DNA from: PALSA-693 sp963729695
GTDB taxonomy: Bacteria; Actinomycetota; Acidimicrobiia; Acidimicrobiales; Palsa-688
Assembly (NCBI GenBank): GCA_963729695.1
Contig: CAVSOT010000007.1
Span: forward strand, 1,240,001 to 1,304,000
Direction of reading: 5' to 3'
Length of the DNA stretch: 64,000 nucleotides
Part shown: positions 35,507-44,254 of the stretch, piece by piece
Layout: every line of letters starts with the position of its first letter
How positions within the stretch are numbered: the stretch's first letter is position 1
Program-made: the position numbers and the translations under genes
Notes under the pieces: model-generated
Told to the model about the DNA's origin: nothing
The model's input: only the letters and a program-made list of their open reading frames with translations
The model's database searches: none

Positions 35507-35641
35507 CTACCAGCGACTACGTCGGGCGAACAGCCAGAGCACGGCGGCGATGACGATAATCCAGAGGATGGGATGCACCACCAATCCCAGGATGGCCGCA
35601 ATGACGACGATGACAATTGCGATGAGCAGGTCGATGAGCAC
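35507..35641 (-). CDS. Small hydrophobic membrane protein (44 aa)
   Basis: A 44-residue frame from GTG 35641 to TAG 35507. Translation begins VLIDLLIAIVIVVIAAILGL and ends VLWLFARRSRW: two hydrophobic helices joined by a short VVHP turn with a basic C-terminus. This looks like the short hydrophobic proteins often found in actinobacteria near stress genes. Ribosome binding site is weak. Next to a ferritin-like gene on the same strand, 71 bp downstream of it. Confidence 0.55.
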   Translation of the reverse strand: MLIDLLIAIVIVVIAAILGLVVHPILWIIVIAAVLWLFARRSRW

Positions 35642-35712
35642 GGCTGCTGTAGTACCCCGGACCGGAGGGAAATATCGTCGTCATCCGAGGTTGCCCGCAG
35701 GCGCGACCCGGC

Positions 35713-36129
35713 CTATTCCCCGAGAACCGTTTGCAGGTCGCGCACGTGTTCCTGCGTCTGCTCGAGGAGCGGCCGGAGGGCCTCGGCCACGTCGGCGAGA
35801 CCCAGTTCGGTGGCCTGGGTGAATCGCTCTCGGTACCGTTCCAGCTGGCGCCTCTCCAGTCGCAGATCTGCAACCAGTGCCGCTCGACTGTCACTCGCAG
35901 GTTCGACCGGTGCGACTTCGGTGGTGGGCGAACCACCAAGGAATGACACCTGTTCAGCCAGAATCTGCGCGTGCGTCAGCTCTTGTTGCAGGTGGACCTT
36001 CAATTCATCGATCACGCTCAGGTATTCGGCTCCCGAGATGGTGGCCACGTGATTGACATATTGGATCAGGGATTGGTACTCGGTCTGGAGATCCTCGTTG
36101 AGCGCGGCTACGAAGCTCGCGGTGTCCAT
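35713..36129 (-). CDS. Ferritin-like / bacterioferritin-type four-helix protein
   Basis: 138 residues, almost entirely helical. First helix LNEDLQTEYQSLIQYVNH with Glu17, second helix with Glu50 and His53 (ELTHAQ), third RLERRQLERYRERF, fourth LLEQTQEHVRDL. The ExxH pairs fit a di-iron ferritin-like centre. Candidate iron storage or peroxide-protection protein, or a small rubrerythrin relative without the rubredoxin domain. Ends with the rare sequence QTVLGE. Confidence 0.82.
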   Translation of the reverse strand: MDTASFVAALNEDLQTEYQSLIQYVNHVATISGAEYLSVIDELKVHLQQELTHAQILAEQVSFLGGSPTTEVAPVEPASDSRAALVADLRLERRQLERYRERFTQATELGLADVAEALRPLLEQTQEHVRDLQTVLGE

Positions 36130-36344
36130 GTCAACCTCCCGTTAGGCGGCCTTTGTGCTACCCCGAGAAGTCACTGGCAAACCACCGGGGAGCACATTCG
36201 GGGGTGACACCAACCGGGGTCGGCGGGGTACGGGTAGGAACGCCGCCTCTACAATCCAAAGGTGCGCCGTGGGGTCCTCCGGGTTCAAGGGTTCGGCCCA
36301 ACAGCAATCACACGACGCCGTACGAGCGGCAGGAAGGGGTGCCG

Positions 36345-38141
36345 ATGCGCCAGATATCGGGTCGAGTAGCAGTTGTCACCGGGGCCGCGTCGGGAATCGG
36401 TCTCGGACTGGCCCGGGCTTTTGCCGGCGCGGGCATGCGGCTGGTCCTGGCGGACGTGCGCGACTCTGCGCTGCAAGAGGCGGCGGCGGAGGTCCGGGAG
36501 GCCGGCGCCGAGGTGGTCGCGGTGCCAACCGACGTGACCCGCCCTGATCACGTCGAGGCGCTCGCCCAGGCCGCGCTCGATGCCTTCGGACGGGTCAACA
36601 TCCTGTGCAACAACGCCGGGGTCAGCGGGTACGCGTCGATCGCGGACACCAGTCTCGACGAGTGGCGCTGGATGCTCGACATCGACCTTTGGGGTCCCAT
36701 TCACGGGGTCCAGACGTTCCTTCCCATCATCGAGCGAGAAGACGAGGGCCATATCAGTTCGACGTCATCGATGTCGGGTCTGTTGGCCGGGCCTCATCTC
36801 GGGGCGTACAACGTGGCCAAGCACGGTGTCGTGGCCCTGATGGCGACGCTCGAGCGTGAGCTGCGGGCCCGCCGCTCGCCCGTTCGGACCTCGGTGCTCT
36901 GCCCGGAGTTCGTCAACACGTCGATCCTGGCCCACAGCGCGGATAGCCGCCGCCGGACCACCGGCGGGGGTAGCGACGACACGAGCTCCCTCGGACCCTT
37001 CGTGGACGGGATCGATCCTGACGAGGTCGGCCGCCTGGTGCTCGACGCCATCCGCACCGACCGCTTCTGGGTGTTCACCTCCGAGGACCTCCTACCCTCC
37101 ATCGAGCGCCAGGTCGCGGCTATGCGCTCCGATGGCAGCCTCAGCCGGCTCCGACCTTCTTCGGCGCCGCCTACCGAAGACGATTGGCCGCCCCTCCGCG
37201 TCCCCGAGCGACTGATCCCGGTGCCGGTGTCGATCAGCGAAGGTGCTCGCCGTTTCCTGGTCTCGCAGCGATTCCCGGCCCAGGTCCACCCGCCGGTTGA
37301 CGATCGGGCCGCCTGGCTGGCCAGGCGCAAGGTGATGGACCTGTTGATGCTCGACGGCTTACGCCAGGTCACGGCCGGTGTCGATGTAGAGGTCATCGAG
37401 CGGGAGGTGGCCGGGACGCGCGTGTTCCAGATCGTCCCGCCGGGCGCGGGCGGGCGGCGCGTGTACGTGGACATTCACGGGGGAGGGATGACCATGGGAG
37501 GGGGCGAGTGTTGCCGGTTGTTCGGAGTTCAGAAGGCGGCGATGGTCGGTGAGGTCGTGTGGGCCATCGATTACCGCATGCCGCCCGAGGAGCCGTACCC
37601 GGCGGCGCTCGACGATTGTGTAGGGGTGTACAAGGCGTTGCTCGAGGATCACCAACCGGAGGACATCGCCTTCGATGGGGGGTCAGCGGGCGGCAACCTG
37701 GCTGCAGCCACCATTCTGCGCGCCCGGGACGAGTCGCTGCCTTTGCCGGCGGCGGCTGTGCTCGTCAGCCCTGAGGTGGATCTGACCGAGTCGGGCGACT
37801 CGTTTCACACCAACCTCGGCGTCGACACGGTCTTGGCCGAGCCCCTGATGCGAGCGAACCTGCTCTACGCCAACGGCCGGGATCTCACCGATCCTTACCT
37901 GTCGCCACTCTTCGGCGACTTCACCATGGGGTTCAGCCCGACCCTCATCGTGTCGGGGACGCGGGATCTGTTCTTGTCCAATGCCGTGCGGATGCACCGC
38001 GCCCTCTGCCAGGCGGGCATCCCCGCCGAGCTGCATGTGTTCGAAGCCGCCCCGCATGGCATGCCGCTCCGGGTCGGCACGCCGGAGCAAGCCGACCTCC
38101 GACGCCAGATCCTGAGGTTTCTCTCCAACCATTGGGGCTGA
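36345..38141 (+). CDS. SDR dehydrogenase fused to HSL-type alpha/beta hydrolase (esterase)
   Basis: 598 residues from ATG 36345 with AGGAAGGGG upstream; the open frame to 36153 is ignored. Residues 1-270 are a classical SDR: TGAASGIG cofactor motif at 13-20, NNAG, and a YxxxK active site (YNVAK, with SSTSSMSG). From about 300, a hormone-sensitive-lipase-type hydrolase: oxyanion HGGG (VDIHGGGM), nucleophile GGSAGG, acid in GTRDLFLSN, His in APHGMPL. Both catalytic sets look complete. The fusion suggests sequential oxidation of an alcohol and hydrolysis of an ester or lactone (inference). A hairpin follows the stop. Confidence 0.92.
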   Translation: MRQISGRVAVVTGAASGIGLGLARAFAGAGMRLVLADVRDSALQEAAAEVREAGAEVVAVPTDVTRPDHVEALAQAALDAFGRVNILCNNAGVSGYASIADTSLDEWRWMLDIDLWGPIHGVQTFLPIIEREDEGHISSTSSMSGLLAGPHLGAYNVAKHGVVALMATLERELRARRSPVRTSVLCPEFVNTSILAHSADSRRRTTGGGSDDTSSLGPFVDGIDPDEVGRLVLDAIRTDRFWVFTSEDLLPSIERQVAAMRSDGSLSRLRPSSAPPTEDDWPPLRVPERLIPVPVSISEGARRFLVSQRFPAQVHPPVDDRAAWLARRKVMDLLMLDGLRQVTAGVDVEVIEREVAGTRVFQIVPPGAGGRRVYVDIHGGGMTMGGGECCRLFGVQKAAMVGEVVWAIDYRMPPEEPYPAALDDCVGVYKALLEDHQPEDIAFDGGSAGGNLAAATILRARDESLPLPAAAVLVSPEVDLTESGDSFHTNLGVDTVLAEPLMRANLLYANGRDLTDPYLSPLFGDFTMGFSPTLIVSGTRDLFLSNAVRMHRALCQAGIPAELHVFEAAPHGMPLRVGTPEQADLRRQILRFLSNHWG

Positions 38142-38190
38142 CAGCCCCGCCCGCCAGTAGGTCGTCCGCCGCCGTCGGTCGGTATATGCA

Positions 38191-38226
38191 GAACGGGCCC
38201 ACAGCCACACGGCTGTAGGCCCGTTC
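38191..38226. terminator. Bidirectional hairpin terminator
   Basis: GAACGGGCC and GGCCCGTTC arms with an inner ACAGCC/GGCTGT stem and a 4-nt loop, between the convergent SDR-esterase and binding-protein genes. No long T-run. Confidence 0.65.
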
Positions 38227-38279
38227 TCGGTGATCGATCCGGAGGGCCGGGTGGCTCTCCGCTCGTCAGCTTCCTGGAG

Positions 38280-39557
38280 TTACGACGACGAACTGGGCAG
38301 GCAGCTGGTCTGACCGTTGTCGGCTATGGCGGACACGTGATTCTGCGTCCGACCGGTATACCAGCAGTTGATCGGATGATTCTGGCCGGCCGGGAAGGTC
38401 AACGGCGGGGCCGTACCTTCCAACGTGTCCCCCTTCAGGGAGTGGAGACCTGACGCGACCTCCGCCGCCGTGGGCGTTCCGCCCGGGGTCAGGCCGCCCG
38501 CCTTCACCGCGTCCGCCAACAGCATCCCTGAATACCAGGCAAAGGAGTTCAGCGCACTCCATTGCTGCGCATTGTTGCGGAGACCGGGGTAGTACTTGTC
38601 GACCGCGGCGTTCATCGCCTGGACAGCCGCATTGGAGGTGTCGTAGTACGGCAGGTTGTTGAAGGGAGCCGACAGGTTGGCGCCTGCGGCCGCCGAGGGG
38701 GCGAGGTAGAGATTGCTGTAACCCAGACCCTCGGCGACGTAGATGGGTTTGTAGCCCTGCGTATTGCAGTCGTTGGACACGCGTATGACGAGTTGCGAGC
38801 TGTCGAATATGAGGACCGCGCCGGCGTGCGCCTGTTCGGCCGCCACGCACTGGGCCGTATACGCAGGGGCGCTCATGGCGATCGACGCCTGATAGACGAC
38901 CGGGGTACCCAGCTGGGCGGCATCCGACTTCACCGCGTTGGCACTCTCTACGCACGAGGGAGACTCGGTGCAGTAGATGACAGCAAGGTTATGGGCTCCC
39001 GCAGCCTTGGCTGCCGCAGCAAGCGAGTAGGTGACGGCGTTGTTCGTTTGTCCCTCTGGGTAGAAATCCGGATTCGTGTAGAACGGGACGTTGATTTGAT
39101 CCATGCCGACGACCGGAATATTGGCTTTCTCGATGGTGGTCGCCCAGGTTGTGTCGACCAGTGACATGTCCACGACGGCGATGACTTTGGAGGAAATCAG
39201 CGACTGGATGTCCGATATGGAGTTGCCCGGAGTGCCCGCATCGTCCTTGGTGATGAGGTCGATCGTGTGACCATTTATGCCCCCGGATGCATTAACCGTG
39301 TTAACCCATGCCTTGTAGGTCTCTTCGACCGGCGTGGTGTTTCCTCCGAACGGTCCCGAGCAGGTGCAGATGAAGCCCACCTTGAGCGGTGCCCCTGTCG
39401 CCTGCGGCGCAGCACCACCTGTGGTCGGACTCGACGGGCTCGACGCGCTCGTCGTGGCCGTACTGTTCGAGGACTTGCTGCTTGAACTGCAGGCGGCCAC
39501 GGCCACGACCGCCGCGACCGCAAACGCGGCAGAGACAAGTTTCCGACTAGGAATCAC
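38280..39557 (-). CDS. LivK/branched-chain-amino-acid-type ABC substrate-binding lipoprotein
   Basis: 425 residues from GTG 39557. Lipoprotein signal: hydrophobic stretch ending AVAAC, lipidated Cys at about 23, then a Ser/Thr-rich linker. Core is a type-I periplasmic binding fold: KVGFICTCSGPFGG, then VNASGGINGHTIDLITKDDAGTPG. Family members carry amino acids, amides or aromatic acids. No permease or ATPase genes accompany it, so it may serve a distant transporter or act as a sensor. Promoter region upstream not resolved. Confidence 0.9.
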   Translation of the reverse strand: MIPSRKLVSAAFAVAAVVAVAACSSSSKSSNSTATTSASSPSSPTTGGAAPQATGAPLKVGFICTCSGPFGGNTTPVEETYKAWVNTVNASGGINGHTIDLITKDDAGTPGNSISDIQSLISSKVIAVVDMSLVDTTWATTIEKANIPVVGMDQINVPFYTNPDFYPEGQTNNAVTYSLAAAAKAAGAHNLAVIYCTESPSCVESANAVKSDAAQLGTPVVYQASIAMSAPAYTAQCVAAEQAHAGAVLIFDSSQLVIRVSNDCNTQGYKPIYVAEGLGYSNLYLAPSAAAGANLSAPFNNLPYYDTSNAAVQAMNAAVDKYYPGLRNNAQQWSALNSFAWYSGMLLADAVKAGGLTPGGTPTAAEVASGLHSLKGDTLEGTAPPLTFPAGQNHPINCWYTGRTQNHVSAIADNGQTSCLPSSSS

Positions 39558-39885
39558 TTATTCCACACTCACTTTCTTCACACCCCCGTACGGTTCCGGA
39601 GGAGAACGACATCGACCGGATGACCCATCGTGACTGTAGCACGCGAGGCAATGCGGTAGGTGGCGGCCCAACACGGGGAGTGCGCGCCGGATGATAGATG
39701 TGACCGGCGCTCACCTCAAAGGCGGCTGACGACCATGTGCTCGACCGCGTCGGGCCGATCCCGGCCGACGACTACACGGCTCTCGGGGTCGTTTCTTTGC
39801 GACGGTGATTGAGAGTGAGTGGTCACCCGGCCACGCACCGTGATAGAGCGACAAGTGAGGGGGCTGTGACAGGTGGAAAGAGGAC
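39558..39885. other. Intergenic region, promoter side of the binding protein
   Basis: 328 bp between divergent genes. It should contain the promoter for the minus-strand lipoprotein and for the small plus-strand frame. I saw no clear -35/-10 pair, palindrome or RNA structure. Confidence 0.4.
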
Positions 39886-40149
39886 GTGAACAGCCCCTCG
39901 ATCGCCGCCTGTCGAGCCGCCTCCCAGTTCTTCGTCGATTGCGTGGTGGCGGTGGCTCGGGCTCGCTACCTGGAGGAGGGGTCGGCCGAATGGCGCGTCC
40001 TCGACCTCATTGGCCATGGCCATCGGGCCAATGTCCCAGGCGTCGAGTACCACCTTCGACCGGTCCCTACGGCCGGACCGGACTACCTGCTCCCCGAGCA
40101 CATGGCAGCGCGCGGGCGCCGAGCCGTCGAGATGACTTGGGGAACCTGA
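39886..40149 (+). CDS. Small hypothetical protein (87 aa)
   Basis: GTG 39886 is preceded by AAAGAGG. The 87-residue product (opening VNSPSIAACRAASQFFVDCV) has an N-terminal helix with two Cys and a C-terminal basic stretch (PEHMAARGRRAVEM). It resembles no family I recognise. Supporting a real gene: frame open at good spacing to its ribosome site and no larger frame on the other strand. Against: short, no homologue known to me. Confidence 0.4.
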   Translation: MNSPSIAACRAASQFFVDCVVAVARARYLEEGSAEWRVLDLIGHGHRANVPGVEYHLRPVPTAGPDYLLPEHMAARGRRAVEMTWGT

Positions 40150-40214
40150 GACGGGTCGCCCGGGCGCGCCCGCGACTGAGGGTGACGGACGGATCCGGCG
40201 AGCCCCCGGTGGTG

Positions 40215-41060
40215 CTACGAGTAGTAGATGAAGCTCGGCGTCTCCCAGATCCGCTCGGCCAGGTAGCCCTGGACCTTCTGGATGTAACCGATGGCTCCGG
40301 AGTCGTACCACCGCCCCGAGTACCAGAGCCCCACGCAACCCCACAGGTCACCCGCTTTGTAGGGTTTTCCGGGGCTGTACTGGTTCAACCACTGGTCGTT
40401 GCCGTCGAAGCAGTTCCGCCACGCCGCGTAGGTGTAGTCGAGGTTGTACGCGGTCGAGACGGCGGCATCGTTGTCCGTCGCGAACGCAGTGCCCTGATAC
40501 GGGTAGCGGACCTGCATGATGCCGATCGATTGCGGGCACTCTCCGGGCTGGCCGTCCGCTCCGAGCGTCTTGTGCCCGGGCACGCACGTCGAGGTGTCCG
40601 TGGAGAAGTCGCCCCCGTTGCGCTGGAACCAATAGGTCTCCACCGCCGCCTGGGCGCGAATCACATCCTCGTCGATTCCCCACTTGCAGGCGGCCCACTG
40701 GATGATCTCGTCAGTCGTCCCGACGTAGTCGCCCGTGACTCGGGGGTAGGCGGAGTTGCCGCCGGCGCCTCTGGTGTGGTTGGCGGTATGGTTGGAAGGG
40801 CGAATTTCGGGGGCGGGCCTGACCTCGCTGGCGCAGGTGGCGTCAGAGGGCAGGGCCGCTCCGACGGGAAGCGTCGAGAAATGGCTGGGCCGTCTGGTGG
40901 CTGACGTGGCCGCACCGGGGCTGGACGGGACGCTCGATGCGGTGCTCGGCGTGGAGGTTGCCGCGGCCGAGGAGGGCGCTGACTTGGCTGAACTGTTGCA
41001 GCCCGCCGCCAGGACAGCGGCGGTTGCCAGCACAACACCAACGATCGCACGCTTCCTCAC
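40215..41060 (-). CDS. Secreted lipoprotein with lysozyme-like / SLT transglycosylase domain
   Basis: 281 residues from GTG 41060, chosen because GGAGGAGGGA lies just upstream; the much longer frame to 41825 is spurious. Lipoprotein signal LAAGC, then a Ser/Thr/Ala/Pro linker to about residue 55. The catalytic part has AQAAVETYWFQRNGG (candidate catalytic Glu in ETYW), SIGIMQVRYPYQGT (the GxMQ motif of lytic transglycosylases) and NLDYTYAAWRNCFDG. Probably cleaves peptidoglycan outside the membrane, or is an inactive relative. Four Cys after the lipidated one may pair. Confidence 0.82.
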   Translation of the reverse strand: MRKRAIVGVVLATAAVLAAGCNSSAKSAPSSAAATSTPSTASSVPSSPGAATSATRRPSHFSTLPVGAALPSDATCASEVRPAPEIRPSNHTANHTRGAGGNSAYPRVTGDYVGTTDEIIQWAACKWGIDEDVIRAQAAVETYWFQRNGGDFSTDTSTCVPGHKTLGADGQPGECPQSIGIMQVRYPYQGTAFATDNDAAVSTAYNLDYTYAAWRNCFDGNDQWLNQYSPGKPYKAGDLWGCVGLWYSGRWYDSGAIGYIQKVQGYLAERIWETPSFIYYS

Positions 41061-41347
41061 GGCGGTTCCCTCCTCCGCGGAGAATGAGGCGGCAGCCGAG
41101 GCCGGTGATACGAAAGCGGGCCCCGTTCCGGCAGAAATTGGGGCAGATCGGGCGCTGCCACCTGTACCCGGCCGGACGACCGTCGAGGATGACGGTCTTG
41201 GTCTCCAGGAAGGGCAGGAGCCCCCTGGGTCACCACGATGCGGGTGAGCGACGAGCACACCTGGCCGGGTGAATCTGCAGTCCGAAGCGGCGAGGACTTC
41301 CGCCGCGGAGATGTCCGCATCGTTGCTGCTGCTCGGCTCACCAAACG

Positions 41348-41995
41348 TCAAGCCTCGTTCTTTTTCGGGGCCGAGCCTCCTTCCATGTGTTGCGGCGGGG
41401 CGAGCGTCATGACGGTCGGCAGTTCGTCGAGGAGTCCCCTTACCGTGTCCAGGAACGGGTACGGGGCGAGGAAGATACTCCATGAGAGCAGAACCCAGAG
41501 GGCCCCGAGCCACCACCCGACGAAGATGAACCATACGGCCCGGGCGAACGGCCCGACCGGGCGGCCCCGCCGGTCGAGGATGCCTGGAGGGGAATACGGT
41601 CTGATCCGTTCCGCGATTGACGGCTTGTGCTCTTCCTGATTGCGCGAGTCGAGCTTCTCCTTGCCCGGGGGATCCTGACCAAATGTTGAAATCCAAATCC
41701 CCAGTTGGTTGGCTCTTCTCGCTACCGGGGCACCGACGAGGGTCAGATACACGGCATAGCTGCTGAGGAAGACCACGAGCGGAAGGATGGTGCCAAAGGA
41801 CATGAACCAGGCGTAGCCTGCCCAAGTCCTGATCGAGGCGCGCGCCCGGCCGGGCTGGGCGGCCGCTGGCTGGATGGCCGCTGGCAGGGGGCTCTGGTGC
41901 GCCCCCGACGTCGCACCGGCTCGGTCGGCGACGCCGACTTCGTCCTGGTCAGGTCGATCGGTGGCCGAGAACCCCGATCCAGAACTGTCCTTCAT
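41348..41995 (-). CDS. Hypothetical membrane protein with a YccF-like segment
   Basis: 215 residues. Hydrophilic Ala/Pro-rich first 60 residues, a membrane segment at about 62-88 (FMSFGTILPLVVFLSSYAVY), a basic loop and a second membrane pair starting RAVWFIFVGWWLGALWVLLSW. The GWWLG...W...LP-x-VMTL pattern recalls YccF-family inner-membrane components, of which this would be half a unit. Charged C-terminus. Function unknown. Next to the lysozyme-like lipoprotein on the same strand. Confidence 0.6.
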   Translation of the reverse strand: MKDSSGSGFSATDRPDQDEVGVADRAGATSGAHQSPLPAAIQPAAAQPGRARASIRTWAGYAWFMSFGTILPLVVFLSSYAVYLTLVGAPVARRANQLGIWISTFGQDPPGKEKLDSRNQEEHKPSIAERIRPYSPPGILDRRGRPVGPFARAVWFIFVGWWLGALWVLLSWSIFLAPYPFLDTVRGLLDELPTVMTLAPPQHMEGGSAPKKNEA

Positions 41996-42271
41996 GGTGT
42001 CGCCCCGGGCCGTTGGTCGAAGGAATAGTCACAGGCTTCGTTGGTCGTGCCCTTTGGGCGGGGGCCAACCATGAGCAAGCCACAGCGGTAGCGTAATCGC
42101 GAACGCTGGGGTGGGACGAGGCAGAGCTCGGCGGCCTCCCGGGCGGGCCTGTCATGCATCCAGGAGGTAACCTTGGTTGGGCGGCGACACGCGATCCGCG
42201 TTCTCGTCGGTTGCCTCGCCTTCGCCCGCAACGGGTGGCCCCGACAGCCCAGCCCGACGGTTAAGCCGGGG

Positions 42272-43957
42272 CTATGGCGCCGCCTTGTGCCACGTCTCCA
42301 CCTTGAGACGTCCGGCATGGTCCTTTACCACCTTGCCCCACTGCACGATCTTGTCGCGAGGAATGCGGGACGGGATGGCGTACTCCCCTTCGCCGTGCAT
42401 CAGGTTGCCCCGATAGCCCCCAGGGGTGCGTACCCGTCCCTGTAGGGCCCGGTTGACATCCCAGGTCGGAACTCCCTCTATCTTGTAGACGTAGCCGCCC
42501 TCATCGGCCCAATACGCAGCCCCCCGTCCGGCACCATCGGACACGATGTTGGTCGAGCCCCTAAAGGCCGAGTCTGGATGTCCCTCAGAGTGCTCGAGCA
42601 GGCGTCGTTCCTTGCCCCGGGCAGGGAACCCATCCTTGAGGACGAATTCTGGCTCCTCTGTCGTACCGTAGTAACCGCCGCTGTAGGAGTCAGGGGGCAG
42701 GACCTTGCCGTCGGGCAGGATGGCTTCGGTCACCATCTCGTCGACCGCTGCCTCGGCCAGGGGGGACTCCTCCCCGGCCACCTTTATGGCCGCGGTGAGC
42801 TCCTCGTCCGCGGCCACTTCGGCCAGCACGGTTTGCGTCCCGCGAATCGCACTGATCGCTTCTACCCCAGCACCGGCAAGCTCGACGGCTCCCGCAGTGA
42901 CCATAGCGAGGACGTAGTTCAGCAACAGATAGCCGAGCACGTGGCCCTGAAAATGAACGGCCCGGAACTCGTTCGGGTCGTTCCATTTCGTCTCGAAATC
43001 GGCGAAGCGATCAGCCAAGTGCCCGAAAAATGTCCCCACATCTTCCTTCCGGAGTCGTTTCACCCAGTCATAGACCTGCATGATGATGTCGTCGGCCGAG
43101 ATCAGGGCGACCAGCTTCATCAGATCGACGCCGAGGCGGCGGAGGTCGTTGAGGGCGGCGAGGACCCCCTCCTGGACTCCCACACCAAACTGGGTGATCA
43201 AGTCGCCGGCAGCTTCGAACCAGCCGGAGACGGTCTCGCGGCGACTACCGCTACTGACAACGCCGCGTAGCCCCTCGGCGTAGCTCACGCTCGGTATCCA
43301 GATGTAATAGTTGGCTCTGGTCTGGACCGCCTTCCAGTCGTCACTTTCGGGCTTGGCTCTATATATCCCTTTGTTATGGTCGACATCGCCCCCGTTCGCA
43401 TGGACCAGGACGTTGACGTAGAAGCGCAGATCTTGCTCCTCTTTGACGTGGTCCTGGTAATAGCTCTGGGCGACCCCGATTGCAGACTGGTTGGACTCGA
43501 CGAAATGGAGCTGCGCCTCGGCGTCCGGTGGACGGACGAAAACTTTCTTCTTCCAGACGAAACCCCTCTTGCCATTGGCCGTCTCGACCAGGTACCAGTC
43601 GCCAGGGACCTGGGCCAGAATGAAGAGGCGATCCCTGAACGCCAGATGAGCAAGCACGGCGCCATCCGGCCGCGGCGAGTCGTGGAGCGACAGGTAGGGA
43701 CTGACCTTCATCACCCGTCCATAGGTCATCATGGCCGAGGAGCCGACGGGGACGGTCTCCCCGGCCCCCTTTGACGGCGATTGCGGCGGGGCAGGCGGGC
43801 CCTCCCGTTGGACCAGTCTGGTCACCGCTCTGTTGCCCGCGAGACGCTGCCAGGTGGCCATGTCGAACTGGGAAGGGCCCGGCCTGGATCGTGCGTCAAT
43901 CGTCGCCCTGGCGACGCCGGTCTTTTTCGGCGGCTGATGTTGGCGGGTCGGTCCCAT
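42272..43957 (-). CDS. Probable eCIS-type toxin/cargo protein with SH3b, trunk and C-terminal ADP-ribosyltransferase-like domain
   Basis: 561 residues, no signal peptide. N-terminus: WQRLAGNRAVTRLVQRE (36-52), the (L)xxxAGNxAVxxLLQR pattern seen at the start of many extracellular contractile injection system (eCIS)-associated proteins. Residues about 80-142 look like a bacterial SH3, followed by a LysM-like stretch (about 150-240; DLRFYVNVLVHANGG, IWIPS) and a helical trunk with KWNDPNEF and FQGHVLGYLLLNYV. The last 140 residues fit an ADP-ribosyltransferase fold: YYGTT at 429-433, GFPARG, STN at 468-470, YVYKI, DVNRAL, and a C-terminal ExE (GEGEYAIP; Glu523/Glu525). The usual YR arginine is Tyr430, so activity is uncertain. 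No injection-system genes are in the window, and none looks like an immunity gene. Confidence 0.72.
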   Translation of the reverse strand: MGPTRQHQPPKKTGVARATIDARSRPGPSQFDMATWQRLAGNRAVTRLVQREGPPAPPQSPSKGAGETVPVGSSAMMTYGRVMKVSPYLSLHDSPRPDGAVLAHLAFRDRLFILAQVPGDWYLVETANGKRGFVWKKKVFVRPPDAEAQLHFVESNQSAIGVAQSYYQDHVKEEQDLRFYVNVLVHANGGDVDHNKGIYRAKPESDDWKAVQTRANYYIWIPSVSYAEGLRGVVSSGSRRETVSGWFEAAGDLITQFGVGVQEGVLAALNDLRRLGVDLMKLVALISADDIIMQVYDWVKRLRKEDVGTFFGHLADRFADFETKWNDPNEFRAVHFQGHVLGYLLLNYVLAMVTAGAVELAGAGVEAISAIRGTQTVLAEVAADEELTAAIKVAGEESPLAEAAVDEMVTEAILPDGKVLPPDSYSGGYYGTTEEPEFVLKDGFPARGKERRLLEHSEGHPDSAFRGSTNIVSDGAGRGAAYWADEGGYVYKIEGVPTWDVNRALQGRVRTPGGYRGNLMHGEGEYAIPSRIPRDKIVQWGKVVKDHAGRLKVETWHKAAP

Positions 43958-44254
43958 GACTCGATGGCAGGCGTTCGGCGTCGGAGGGTGCGCTGCGAAT
44001 CACCCCCGTCCTCGGGCACGATACCGAGAGCCCACCTGGGCTGCATTCGAGCAGACCCCGATACCCGCCATCATTGGGGTTCCCAGGGCAATCCTCACCC
44101 CCGCTCCACGTCGCCTCCATCCCGTCTCCACGCGTCGGCCGCCGCCGGGGTGAGGTGACGTCGGAATGCCGGGGACTCCTCGGCCGGACTCGACAGGGGT
44201 TGCGCGGCTTAGGGCAGGCTAGATTCTCCGGTGACGAGAGAGAAAGGGTCTGAC

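Noticed and set aside
41061..41825. Long extension of the lysozyme-like lipoprotein frame
   Set aside because: The lipoprotein signal starts at GTG 41060 behind a strong ribosome site; upstream sequence overlaps another gene.
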